From DATMXS01 sp050260275 (GTDB lineage: Bacteria > Acidobacteriota > Terriglobia > Bryobacterales > Bryobacteraceae), in NCBI GenBank assembly GCA_050260275.1, contig JBLNBX010000259.1, forward strand, positions 1-22,482: a stretch of DNA of 22,482 nt. The letters run 5' to 3'. The notes beneath the pieces were generated by a model that worked only from the letters and a program-made list of their open reading frames with translations, did not search any database and was not told the origin of the DNA. Each line of letters starts with the position of its first letter. Within the stretch, counting starts at the first letter, position 1. Shown here piece after piece: positions 8,029 through 14,972 of this stretch. The position numbers were made by a program, and so were the translations under genes.

Positions 8029-8802
8029 ATGGCCAAACCGAGAATCGCCGTTTTCAAATTCGCCTCCTGCGACGGTTGCCAGCTAACGATGCTCGACTGC
8101 GAAGACGAGCTGCTGGACATCGCCGGGGCGATGGACATCGTCTACTTCCCCGAGGCCACCAGCACGATGCTCAAGGGGCCATACGACATCGGCCTCGTCG
8201 AGGGGTCTATAACCACCCACCACGACGCCGAGCGCATACAGCAGGTGCGGCGGCAGTGCGGCGTGCTGGTGACGATCGGCGCCTGCGCCACCTCTGGCGG
8301 CATTCAGGCGCTGCGCAACTGGGCGGACGTCGCCGACTACGTGCGAACGGTCTACGCCCACCCGGATTACATTCAGACGCTCAAGATGTCCACGCCGATT
8401 GCCGAGCACGTGCCGGTCGACTATGAGCTGCGCGGCTGCCCTATCAGCAAGCGGCATCTCATCGAGTTCATCTCGGCGACGCTGGCCGGGCGCAAGCCGA
8501 ACATCCCGACGCAGAGCGTCTGCATCGTCTGTAAGCGGCGCGGCAACGTGTGCGTGCTGGTCGCCCGCGGCCTCCCCTGCATGGGGCCGGTCACGCAGAC
8601 CGGCTGCGGAGCGCTGTGCCCGCGCTACGGGCGCGCCTGCTATGGCTGTTTCGGGCCATCGGAAACGGCCAATACGGGCGCGCTGACGAAGCAGTTTCGC
8701 ACTCTGGGCCTCACGGACGACGACATCGCGCGGGCCTTCCGCACCTTCAATGCCTGGAGCTGGCAGTTCCGCCAGGCCAGCGAGGAGGCGGAGCGCGCCT
8801 GA
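8029..8802 (+). CDS. hydD: [NiFe]-hydrogenase small (delta) subunit-like Fe-S protein
   Basis: The small subunit carries three Fe-S clusters that connect the NiFe active site to the beta/gamma module. In this 257-residue protein the proximal cluster ligands are clear: C14 and C17 in SCDGCQLTM, C86 in GACATSGG and C137 in RGCPISKRHL. A Cys-rich region follows (CIVCKRRGNVC, PCMGPVTQTGCGALCP, CYGCFGP) for the medial and distal clusters. It starts 2 bases after the hydG stop, in the same operon. In standard clusters the alpha (large) subunit gene follows directly. Here the next 127 bases lead to an unrelated small protein, and no large subunit with the RxCGxC and DPCxxC motifs occurs anywhere in the window. 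NuoB/Mvh-type 20 kDa proteins are alternatives, but neighbours favour HydD. Confidence 0.88.
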   Translation: MAKPRIAVFKFASCDGCQLTMLDCEDELLDIAGAMDIVYFPEATSTMLKGPYDIGLVEGSITTHHDAERIQQVRRQCGVLVTIGACATSGGIQALRNWADVADYVRTVYAHPDYIQTLKMSTPIAEHVPVDYELRGCPISKRHLIEFISATLAGRKPNIPTQSVCIVCKRRGNVCVLVARGLPCMGPVTQTGCGALCPRYGRACYGCFGPSETANTGALTKQFRTLGLTDDDIARAFRTFNAWSWQFRQASEEAERA

Positions 8803-8907
8803 CGGGCGCATCCGGCCCGTTCGCGCACTGCTTTACGCGCTCAGGTACGGGTGATTCGCCGCCGGCTGGCTGGGCGTTCGGGATGCGCGCTGCGCGCCGG
8901 GGCTGCG

Positions 8908-8913
8908 TACAAT
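8908..8913 (+). promoter_or_regulatory. Possible -10 box for the small Cys-pair protein
   Basis: TACAAT matches the -10 consensus at 5 of 6 bases and would start RNA about 10 bases before the ATG at 8930. I see no convincing -35 box. Confidence 0.3.
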
Positions 8914-8929
8914 CGGGATAGCGGCCTCA

Positions 8930-9202
8930 ATGAACGAACGCGCTTTCTTCAACGAATCCGAGACGACCAAGTCGGCGGAATTAACCTGTCCGTTCTGCCG
9001 GACTCCGAACACGTATGGCCTGCGCTGGATAGTGCGCCAGAAGAAGGATCGCCTGTCCGGCGGAGCCAACGAAGAGGATCGCGCCCGCTTCCTCAAGGCC
9101 CAGAGCTACATGGTGCTGCTCGACGACAAGGTGATGTGCAAGAACATGCGCTGCCGCAAGCGGTTCGACGTCTCCGGCGTCAAGACCATGGCGTTTCTGT
9201 AG
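8930..9202 (+). CDS. Small conserved-looking protein with paired cysteines (zinc-ribbon-like)
   Basis: The 90-residue product is not recognised. It has a Cys pair at 20 and 23 (TCPFCRTPN) and a second at 70 and 75 (CKNMRC), separated by a charged segment and a likely strand (SYMVLLDDKVMC). Two knuckles about 46 residues apart suggest one bound zinc. Codon use matches its neighbours and the ATG at 8930 is the first in frame. TACAAT (8908-8913) lies 16 bases before the ATG and could be a -10 box, so the gene may be transcribed separately from the hydrogenase operon. No link to hydrogenase maturation is visible. Confidence 0.7.
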   Translation: MNERAFFNESETTKSAELTCPFCRTPNTYGLRWIVRQKKDRLSGGANEEDRARFLKAQSYMVLLDDKVMCKNMRCRKRFDVSGVKTMAFL

Positions 9203-9249
9203 GGTATGGAACTGGCGCCCGCCTGCCGTGCCCGATATGATGGAGCCTC

Positions 9250-10218
9250 ATGACGCCTGGTGTTCAGCCTGAAGCGCCGCCTGCCGCGCTGGCCCGTCTC
9301 GGAGAGCTAGAGACAGCGCTCAGCTCTGTGATACGCGGCAAGCGGGAAGTCATCCGGCTCTCGCTCGTGTGCCTCCTGGCCCGCGGGCACCTGCTCATCG
9401 AAGATGTCCCCGGCGTCGGAAAGACAACGCTCGCGCAGGCGCTGGCGCGCTCGGTGGAGTGCCAGTTCCAACGCCTGCAGTTCACCAGCGACATGCTGCC
9501 GAGCGACGTTATCGGCGTCACCATCTACAACGCGCACACTCAGGCGTTCGAGTTCAAGCCGGGGCCCATCCTGACGAACATCCTGCTGGCGGACGAGATC
9601 AACCGCACCACGCCGAAGACGCAATCCGCGCTCCTCGAGGCGATGAACGAGGAACAGATCACGGTGGACGGCCGGCCCTACAAGCTGCCGCAGCCTTTCA
9701 TGGTGATCGCCACGCAGAATCCCGTCGAGCACCACGGCACTTATCCCCTGCCCGAATCGCAGCTCGACCGCTTTTTCATGCGCATCCGCATCGGCTACCC
9801 GGACCGTGCGAGCGAGCGCGACATCCTCCGCGAGGTGAACGGAATGCCCGGCGCGCACCTCGAGCCCGTAGTCACTGCCGCGGATGTGATCGAGCTGCAG
9901 AGCTGGGTGCGCAACGTAGCGGTGGACGAATCTCTGGTCGACTACATACTGGCCATCGTCGACAAGACGCGCACCCATGAGATGCTCGCGCTCGGCGTGA
10001 GCCCGCGCGGAGCGCAGGCGCTGCACCGGGCCGCGCAGGCGCTGGCGGTTCTCGAGGGCCGTAACTACGTGATCCCCGACGACATAAAGCGCCTCGCCAT
10101 TCCCGTTTTCGCCCACCGCGTAGTAGTGAACACGCGTCTCGCCCTCACGCAGCGCACGGCGGACGCGAGCGACCGTATTCTGGAAGAGATACTGACGCTC
10201 GTGGAAGTCCCCCTGTGA
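9250..10218 (+). CDS. MoxR-family AAA+ ATPase
   Basis: MoxR ATPases act as chaperones for assembly or metal insertion, usually with von Willebrand factor A or DUF58 partners. The 322-residue product has every family hallmark: Walker A in DVPGVGKTTLAQ (about residues 53-62), the MoxR segment QFTSDMLPSDVIG, Walker B in LLADEINR (D115, E116), the LLEAMNEEQ motif, sensor 1 in MVIATQNPVEHHGTYPLPE, and sensor 2 in LGVSPRGAQAL. GGAG lies 4 bases before the ATG, and a TATGAT -10-like hexamer ends 8 bases before it. The usual DUF58, VWA and transglutaminase genes are absent on both sides; the next gene is a YchF homologue 28 bases on. Confidence 0.93.
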   Translation: MTPGVQPEAPPAALARLGELETALSSVIRGKREVIRLSLVCLLARGHLLIEDVPGVGKTTLAQALARSVECQFQRLQFTSDMLPSDVIGVTIYNAHTQAFEFKPGPILTNILLADEINRTTPKTQSALLEAMNEEQITVDGRPYKLPQPFMVIATQNPVEHHGTYPLPESQLDRFFMRIRIGYPDRASERDILREVNGMPGAHLEPVVTAADVIELQSWVRNVAVDESLVDYILAIVDKTRTHEMLALGVSPRGAQALHRAAQALAVLEGRNYVIPDDIKRLAIPVFAHRVVVNTRLALTQRTADASDRILEEILTLVEVPL

Positions 10219-10246
10219 CCTCCGCGCCAGTTCACTAACGGCTCAC

Positions 10247-11320
10247 ATGAAAACCGCGATCATCGGCCTGCCCATGGTGGGCAAGACATCTCTCTTCACG
10301 ATCCTCACCGGCGCGCACGAAGCGTCCCGGCTCGGCTCCATGCAGACGCGAATCGGCGTGGCCCGAGTGCCCGACCCCCGGCTGGATGCTCTGGCCGAGA
10401 TTTTTAAGCCGCCGAAAGTGACGCACGCCACGTTGGAGTTTCTCGACACGCCGGCCATCTCGAAGGAAGCGTTGCGCGACCCGTCGTTCCTGGCGGGGCT
10501 GCGAGTGGCCGACGCTTTCGCGCACGTGCTGCGCGTGTTCGAGGACGAGGCCGTGCCGCACGAGGCCGGCTCGATCGGCCCCGAGCGCGACGCCGAAAAC
10601 GTCGAGGTGGAGCTGATACTCAGCGATCTCGTTGTGGTCGAGAAGCGCCTCGAGCGGCTGGAGAAGGATCGCAAAAAGATGAAGTCGCCTGAGCTCGACC
10701 AGGAGTTCGAGGTGCTGCAGAAGGTCCGCGCCACGCTCGAGGCGAACCGGCCGGTGCGCAGCATGGAGCTGTCCGGCGACGAGGAGAAACGCGTCCGCGG
10801 GTTCCAGTTCCTGTCCCAGAAGCCCATGCTGTACGTGCTCAACCTGGGCGAGGCCGACGCGCCGCGCCTGCACGAGATCGAGGACGAGTTCCGCGCCGGT
10901 CCGCTGGGCGCGCAGCCGCACACTGCCGTCACGGCCGTCTGTGGCAAGATCGAGGCGGAACTGGCCGAGCTGTCGGGCGAGGAAGCACGCGAGTACCTGG
11001 CCAGCTACGGGCTCTCCGAGCCCGGCCTCGATCGCATGGTGTCCGCGACATACTCGCTCCTGGGGCTGATGTCGTTCCTTACCGCCGGCGAAACGGAGGT
11101 CCGCGCCTGGACCATCCCGGTGAACTCTACCGCGGTCAAGGCCGCCGGCGCTATCCACACCGATTTCGAGAAGCGCTTCATACGCGCCGAGGTGACGAAC
11201 TGGCGTGCATTGGTGGAGAACAACGGCTACGCCGGCGTGCGCGACAAGGGCCTGCTGCGGCTGGAGGGCAAGGAGTACATCGTCAAGGACGGAGACGTGC
11301 TGGTGATCCGGCACGGGTGA
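10247..11320 (+). CDS. YchF/OLA1-like P-loop NTPase, divergent
   Basis: YchF proteins are ribosome-associated TRAFAC-class NTPases. This 357-residue protein has the family layout: a P-loop domain, an inserted helical hairpin (VVVEKRLERLEKDRKKMKS) and a C-terminal TGS/DUF933 domain that ends in the canonical pattern from TAGETEVRAWTI, through GAIHTDFEKRFIRAEV, to EYIVKDGDVLVIRHG. The segment DAENVEVELILSDLVVVEKR matches a YchF hallmark. Several nucleotide-site motifs deviate: Walker A is GLPMVGKTS instead of GLPNVGKST, the G3 motif reads DTPA instead of D-x-A-G, and the G4 region is LNLGE (canonical YchF already departs from NKxD here). It may be a DUF933 paralogue rather than the housekeeping YchF. 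It may be co-transcribed with moxR; no clear ribosome site is visible. Confidence 0.85.
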   Translation: MKTAIIGLPMVGKTSLFTILTGAHEASRLGSMQTRIGVARVPDPRLDALAEIFKPPKVTHATLEFLDTPAISKEALRDPSFLAGLRVADAFAHVLRVFEDEAVPHEAGSIGPERDAENVEVELILSDLVVVEKRLERLEKDRKKMKSPELDQEFEVLQKVRATLEANRPVRSMELSGDEEKRVRGFQFLSQKPMLYVLNLGEADAPRLHEIEDEFRAGPLGAQPHTAVTAVCGKIEAELAELSGEEAREYLASYGLSEPGLDRMVSATYSLLGLMSFLTAGETEVRAWTIPVNSTAVKAAGAIHTDFEKRFIRAEVTNWRALVENNGYAGVRDKGLLRLEGKEYIVKDGDVLVIRHG

Positions 11321-11429
11321 GGTGCGCTAGGATGGCGCCTGTTCTCGCCGAGTGCATGGCGCGGAGGTTCATTCTGGCTCCGGCAGTGATCATCAGGTCG
11401 CGTGCTGGCACGGCAAGCAGCGCTAACCG

Positions 11430-12014
11430 ATGCTTCGCTACTACATAACGGACAGCCGTTCCGCAGGCGGCGTGCGCGCGGTGCTCGGCTATATCGCCGC
11501 AGCCCTGAGCCGCGGCGTCGATCGCATTCAGATTCGCGAGAAACACCTGCCCGCGCGCGAGCTTATGGCTCTGGTGACGGAAGCCGTCGCTCTTGCGGAA
11601 CCGTATGGCGCGCGGATCCTCGTCAATCACAATACAGGCATCGCCCTGGTCTGCGGCGCACACGGCGTGCACCTCACGTCGGACGACGTTCCGCCTCCGC
11701 GCATCCGCGCCATCGCCCCGCCCGGATTCCTGATCGCTGTTTCCTGCCACAGCGTGGCGGACGTGCGCGCGGCCGCCGAATCCGGCGCCGATTTCGCCGT
11801 GTTCGGCCCCGTGTTTCATACGCCTTCCAAGGAGCGCTACGGGAGCCCGCTCGGTCTCGCGCAGCTTGGCGAAGCCTGCCGCGCGGTATCTATCCCCGTG
11901 CTCGCCCTCGGAGGCGTCGACGAGACCAACGCGCCCGCCTGCATCGCGGCAGGCGCGGCCGGAATCGCCGCGATCAGGATGTTTCAGCGCGCTGGCGGGC
12001 CAGAGCCGCTGTGA
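11430..12014 (+). CDS. thiE: Thiamine-phosphate synthase (ThiE/TenI family)
   Basis: ThiE joins the pyrimidine and thiazole phosphates to give thiamine phosphate. The 194-residue TIM-barrel protein shows QIREKHL (pyrophosphate-binding strand), LVNHNTGIA (usually ND in this motif), GVHLTSDD, SCHS, FGPVFHTPSK, the phosphate loop LALGGVD and GAAGIAAIRMF. It is slightly shorter than typical ThiE (about 210). The TenI-like paralogue cannot be excluded: the N-D to N-H change and the variant YGSPLGL in place of G-P-x-G-L are deviations. The last 41 bases overlap the 3' end of the FMN reductase on the other strand. No other thi gene and no TPP riboswitch is near. Confidence 0.85.
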   Translation: MLRYYITDSRSAGGVRAVLGYIAAALSRGVDRIQIREKHLPARELMALVTEAVALAEPYGARILVNHNTGIALVCGAHGVHLTSDDVPPPRIRAIAPPGFLIAVSCHSVADVRAAAESGADFAVFGPVFHTPSKERYGSPLGLAQLGEACRAVSIPVLALGGVDETNAPACIAAGAAGIAAIRMFQRAGGPEPL

Positions 12015-12534
12015 TCCACAGCAGCTCGTCGAAGAACTTTTCCGCCCGCTTCTCGTAGGCGGGATCGGCCGGCGTTCCGTCCTCGGCCAGGCTCTGCCCC
12101 ACGCGCGATATCGGCAGCGCCGCAGGTATGGGGTATGCGCCGAGAGCCAGCACCACCTGCCGCAGTTGCGCAAGGCAGTTGACGCCTCCGAAGCCGCCGC
12201 CCGAGACGGTTACTATGCCCACGGGCTTGCGGCGGTACTCGGGGTAGAAGTAGTCCAGCGTGTTTTTCAGCACTCCGGGGTAGCCCCCGTTGTACTCCGG
12301 GCTGACTATCACGAGTGCGTCGGCGCGGGCGAGTTTGCGCCCCAGTTCCTCCAGGCGCGGCGGCGGGCTCTCCTGGAACTCCAGCCGCTCCTCCATGATG
12401 GGCAGGTCGCACTGGAGAAGGTCGAGCAGTTCGGTTTCGGCGTGCGCGCGAAGTCTGGCTTCGACGAACCTGGCCGCCCTGTCGCTGCCGCGCCCCCGGC
12501 GGACGCTGCCGAGAAGAATAGGGATGTAGAACAC
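11974..12534 (-). CDS. NADPH-dependent FMN reductase (flavodoxin-like)
   Basis: The 186-residue product is a flavodoxin-fold NAD(P)H:FMN oxidoreductase of the SsuE/ArsH/chromate-reductase superfamily. The FMN phosphate loop is IPILLGSVRRGRGSDRAA at the N-terminus, and the family signature VIVSPEYNGGYPGVLKNTLD is at about residue 80. GIVTVSGGGFGGVNCLAQLR follows, as expected for the second flavin loop. It starts at GTG 12534 with AAGGGGG 5 bases upstream. It is convergent with thiE and overlaps it by 41 bases; it is divergent from the PAP2 gene. The natural substrate cannot be told from sequence. Confidence 0.9.
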   Translation of the reverse strand: MFYIPILLGSVRRGRGSDRAARFVEARLRAHAETELLDLLQCDLPIMEERLEFQESPPPRLEELGRKLARADALVIVSPEYNGGYPGVLKNTLDYFYPEYRRKPVGIVTVSGGGFGGVNCLAQLRQVVLALGAYPIPAALPISRVGQSLAEDGTPADPAYEKRAEKFFDELLWITAALARQRAETS

Positions 12535-12664
12535 GCCGCCCCCCTTGGTGACATTCTCCCCCAGGAGGATGTCCCGCCGCCGGGCCGCTGCACATGTCAG
12601 CCGTTTGTGCGCCGCTCTTACTCAGGCTGCGCGCCTGCGCCGGCATCTGCGCTCCGCCTCCGCT

Positions 12665-12670
12665 TACAAT
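12665..12670 (+). promoter_or_regulatory. Possible -10 box placing the PAP2 transcript start at its ATG
   Basis: TACAAT ends 6 bases before the ATG at 12677. If used, transcription would begin at or next to the start codon, giving a leaderless mRNA. There is no Shine-Dalgarno sequence before this ATG, which agrees. A matching -35 box is not convincing. Confidence 0.35.
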
Positions 12671-12676
12671 GCGTGC

Positions 12677-13423
12677 ATGGCGGCGGCCCGGCTCTTGCGA
12701 GCCACCTCGACTCAGCTCAAGCGGCTTGCCCTGATCGAGCCGCGGCTGTTGCTCGCGCTCGCCGCAGTGGCCGGGGGCATCTGGCTGTTTGCAGCCATCG
12801 CCGACGAGGTCGCCGAAAATGAAACGCACCGCGTGGACCGCGCCATCCTGCTCGCGATGCGTAATCCAGGCAACATCGAGCAGCCGATCGGCCCACCATA
12901 CGTTCAGATGGCCGCGCGCGATATCACGGCGCTTGGGGACGTCGTTTTCCTCGGATTTCTGACGCTCGTGGTGGGCATCTTTCTGATCCTCTCGGCGCGC
13001 ACGCGAACGGCCCTGTTCATCTGGGCCGCGGTGGCGAGTGGTGCGGCCTTGAGCACCGCGCTCAAGGCGTTGTTCGACCGGCCGCGGCCGGAGCTGTTTC
13101 CGCACGGCACCATCGCCTACCAGGCCAGCTTCCCGAGCGGGCACGCCATGCTCTCCGCGGTAACCTATCTCACGCTCGGCGCCTTACTCGCGAAGTCGCA
13201 GCAGAGAAGGCGGATCAAGATCTTCGTCCTGGCGGTTGCGATCTTCGTGACTGTCACAGTGGGACTCACGCGCATATACCTGGGTGTGCACTGGCCCACC
13301 GACGTGCTGGCCGGCTGGACGGCCGGTGCGGTCTGGGCGCTCGTCTGCTGGGAGGTCGCCGACTGGCTGGAGCGCCGCCGCGCGCTGCCAGATAGCGAGG
13401 GCGGCCCGCAGCTCGACTCCTGA
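12677..13423 (+). CDS. PAP2-family membrane phosphatase
   Basis: PAP2 enzymes dephosphorylate lipid phosphates such as undecaprenyl pyrophosphate or phosphatidate at the periplasmic face. All three catalytic motifs are present: K-x6-RP in KALFDRPRPELF, PSGH in ASFPSGHAM and R-x5-H-x3-D in TRIYLGVHWPTDV. The 248-residue protein has an N-terminal helix (about residues 22-42), a periplasmic loop and four or five more membrane helices. An upstream in-frame extension to 12545 exists, but its composition does not look like a protein N-terminus, so ATG 12677 is preferred. Whether it acts as a UppP-type (BacA-independent) recycling enzyme or a lipid phosphatase is open. Confidence 0.9.
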   Translation: MAAARLLRATSTQLKRLALIEPRLLLALAAVAGGIWLFAAIADEVAENETHRVDRAILLAMRNPGNIEQPIGPPYVQMAARDITALGDVVFLGFLTLVVGIFLILSARTRTALFIWAAVASGAALSTALKALFDRPRPELFPHGTIAYQASFPSGHAMLSAVTYLTLGALLAKSQQRRRIKIFVLAVAIFVTVTVGLTRIYLGVHWPTDVLAGWTAGAVWALVCWEVADWLERRRALPDSEGGPQLDS

Positions 13424-13563
13424 CCGTGCCTCTACGGCTCGCCGCGCCAACGGGCCGGTCTCGAATCCTGAGCGACTCCGCAGACCCGCCATGCTAGACT
13501 TCCGCGAAAGAGGGCCCGCGCTGCATGTCTTAATGTCGCCGGCCCGGGTGGGAGGGAAATGCT

Positions 13564-14106
13564 ATGGCGGGACCGAACGGTCCGGAGGATCGCAGCGGGG
13601 GACACGGCAGTGCCTGGGTGACCTGGGTGGTCGTCCTGATTATCCTCGGAGTGGGCATCTGGCTGATCTTCGCCTGGACTGCCGGTCCGGCCGTAGTAGA
13701 GCGCCCCGCCGCGAGGCAGTCCGCGGGAGCCGCTCCTATCACCGCCTTTGCCGATCTCGGCGGCATAGGCGCGGACTGGCAGGAATGGCTCGGCCGTGAG
13801 GTGCAGTTTGCCTCGGTTCCCGTGGGGACTGTCTATCCCGGCAAGGGCCTCTTTGTCGGCACCAGCGAGCGGCTGTACTTCGTCAGGGCTACCACCATCC
13901 CGCCCCTGGCCCCGGGCGACAACGTATCCCTCATCGGTGAGATCAGCCGGCTGCCCGCCGACCCCGGCAAGGTATGGGGTCTGCCGCAGGAAGCCGCCAG
14001 CCGGCTTCAGAACGAGACAATTTACATCCAGGCGACGAGCCTGGAGCGGGTTCCGCCCGGCGGTGCGGAGGCGACCCCGGCGCCGAGCGCCTCGCCCGCG
14101 GCCTAG
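13564..14106 (+). CDS. Hypothetical protein with one N-terminal membrane helix
   Basis: The 180-residue product is not recognised. A short polar N-terminus is followed by one strong hydrophobic helix (about residues 18-40), then a soluble domain of about 110 residues that is rich in beta-forming patches (REVQFASVPVGTVYPGKGLF, SERLYFVR, GDNVSLIGEISRLP), which could be a small OB-like barrel, and a Pro/Ala-rich tail. The segment GDNVSLIGEI recalls OB-fold-type envelope proteins, but this is only an impression. The ATG has a strong GGGAGGG 8 bases upstream. It is likely an anchored protein with the domain outside the cytoplasm. TAGACT at 13494-13499 could be a -10 box for it. Confidence 0.75.
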   Translation: MAGPNGPEDRSGGHGSAWVTWVVVLIILGVGIWLIFAWTAGPAVVERPAARQSAGAAPITAFADLGGIGADWQEWLGREVQFASVPVGTVYPGKGLFVGTSERLYFVRATTIPPLAPGDNVSLIGEISRLPADPGKVWGLPQEAASRLQNETIYIQATSLERVPPGGAEATPAPSASPAA

Positions 14107-14132
14107 TTACCCGCCGCTATTTGATTCGCGGT

Positions 14133-14278
14133 TCGTATCAGGGCACGGCTTTAGCCGTGCCGAGGAGGGCAGTTAGAAAAGGGGCTTTAGCCCCTGTCCT
14201 CAATGGTGTTCATGCAGGGGCTGAAGCCTGCGATTGTGGTGGCACTACCGGCCCGACTGAAGTCGGGCCCTGATACGA
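14133..14278. repeat. REP-like intergenic element with nested hairpins
   Basis: A 146-base element is bounded by perfect 12-base inverted ends, TCGTATCAGGGC (14133-14144) and GCCCTGATACGA (14267-14278). Inside are a perfect 9-bp stem with a 2-base loop (14142-14161), a perfect 7-bp stem with the same TT loop (14180-14195), an imperfect stem (14215-14230) and another perfect 9-bp stem (14250-14269). All share a CT-TT/GA-AG centre (CTTTAG or CTGAAG). The design resembles dispersed REP/BIME elements mobilised by RAYT transposases. The gene-free region continues to 15000. Confidence 0.75.
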
Positions 14279-14329
14279 GGCGCCTTATCACTGGGTTCAG
14301 ACGGAAGCTGACTGCTGTCCGCAAGCCAG

Positions 14330-14371
14330 CTCCAGCCGTGCCCGGAGGAGAAACGGCTGCCCGGGCTGGAG
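14330..14371. repeat. Inverted repeat
   Basis: CTCCAGCC (14330-14337) and GGCTGGAG (14364-14371) are perfect 8-base arms around a 26-base loop. The loop itself contains GCCCGG-type self-complementary patches. It lies 52 bases after the REP-like element and could be part of the same repeat family or a separate RNA hairpin; no gene is attached to it. Confidence 0.5.
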
Positions 14372-14579
14372 TTTCCGAACGTCCGCCCGTAGCCGCTGCG
14401 TGCGCGCTTGCTTGCGAATGCTGTGCGGCGAATCCCTTAAGGTTCTGCCATTAACTTGAGTGAAGGTTAATCCCCCGTCACATGAAAGCAATTTGAGGTA
14501 CAACGGGCATTTCTTAGGCTAGACTCATATCAAATAGCATCCCGATGGCGCTCCCCAGAGCGCCGTTGCCCCTCTGAGT

Positions 14580-14615
14580 GAAGCCCCGTTGCGTGAGCGC
14601 GGGGCTTCGCGTTTT
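14580..14615 (+). terminator. Rho-independent terminator-like hairpin with no gene before it
   Basis: GAAGCCCCG (14580-14588) pairs perfectly with CGGGGCTTC (14600-14608) across an 11-base loop that can itself form GCG/CGC pairs. GCGTTTT follows. The nearest upstream gene stops 470 bases away at 14106. A second hairpin, GGCGCT/AGCGCC (14547-14564), lies just before. Together with TAGGCT/TAGACT -10-like hexamers around 14514-14525 this could be a small RNA gene of about 90 bases. Confidence 0.5.
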
Positions 14616-14810
14616 GTGCCAACCCCAATAGAAGCTGAAGAACTTCCGGCCCCCGCCGCTGAGCCGCTGCGGGTTTCACCCCTCACCTGCGCGGGCGCGA
14701 ACGGCCGGGGTGCGCGCCCCGATTGTGAGTCTGCCGCTGGCAATTTCTTATTTGGTACTGCGCGGATTGAATCCCCACGAAATGGGGCGGGCAATGCCCT
14801 CACAATTTGT

Positions 14811-14839
14811 TTGACAGGAAGCGAATATCGGTGTAAAAA
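14811..14839 (+). promoter_or_regulatory. Sigma70-type promoter for the OYE-GltD fusion gene
   Basis: A perfect -35 box TTGACA (14811-14816) is separated by exactly 17 bases from TAAAAA (14834-14839), a 4-of-6 match to the -10 box. It is the best promoter in the window. The start site would be near 14845, giving a leader of about 155 bases before the ATG at 15001. Confidence 0.65.
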
Positions 14840-14843
14840 GGTT

Positions 14844-14972
14844 TGGGCGCGCCCAGGCAGGGGTCCCGAGCGCGCCCATTAGGTTAGGTCTCGCCGATCT
14901 CACGATCGGCGTCAGGCTTAATGCTTACCTGTACGGCGTCCGCTGCGGGCGGTTAGTTACACGTCCGCAGCG
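14844..14972 (+). promoter_or_regulatory. Structured 5' leader with three hairpins
   Basis: Directly after the promoter, three perfect stems follow in the transcribed strand. They are 9 bp (14844-14852 with 14870-14878), 7 bp with a TCAC loop (14893-14899 with 14904-14910) and 8 bp (14941-14948 with 14965-14972). The last lies 28 bases before the start codon. I do not recognise the TPP, cobalamin, FMN, SAM, glycine or c-di-GMP riboswitch signatures. It is a candidate cis-regulatory RNA or protein-bound leader. Confidence 0.5.

Noticed and set aside
7071..8138. Minus-strand open frame opposite hydG/hydD
   Set aside because: It shows the mirror pattern of third-position GC in the true genes and contains no recognisable domain.
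12545..12676. N-terminal extension of the PAP2 protein from GTG 12545
   Set aside because: The extension is Arg/Ala/Ser-rich without hydrophobic pattern, lacks a ribosome site and overlaps the promoter region of two divergent genes.
11983..13144. 386-codon minus-strand frame across the FMN reductase and PAP2 genes
   Set aside because: Both real genes have full motif sets in other frames; this product is low-complexity and charged.
14589..14882. Small plus-strand open frame in the non-coding island
   Set aside because: It begins inside the orphan hairpin, runs through the promoter and the first leader stem, has no ribosome site and no protein-like composition.
14844..14972. Leader as a known TPP, cobalamin, FMN, SAM or glycine riboswitch, or as tmRNA/6S/SRP RNA
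   Set aside because: None of the conserved sequence boxes of those RNAs that I know could be found by eye; only unassigned hairpins remain.
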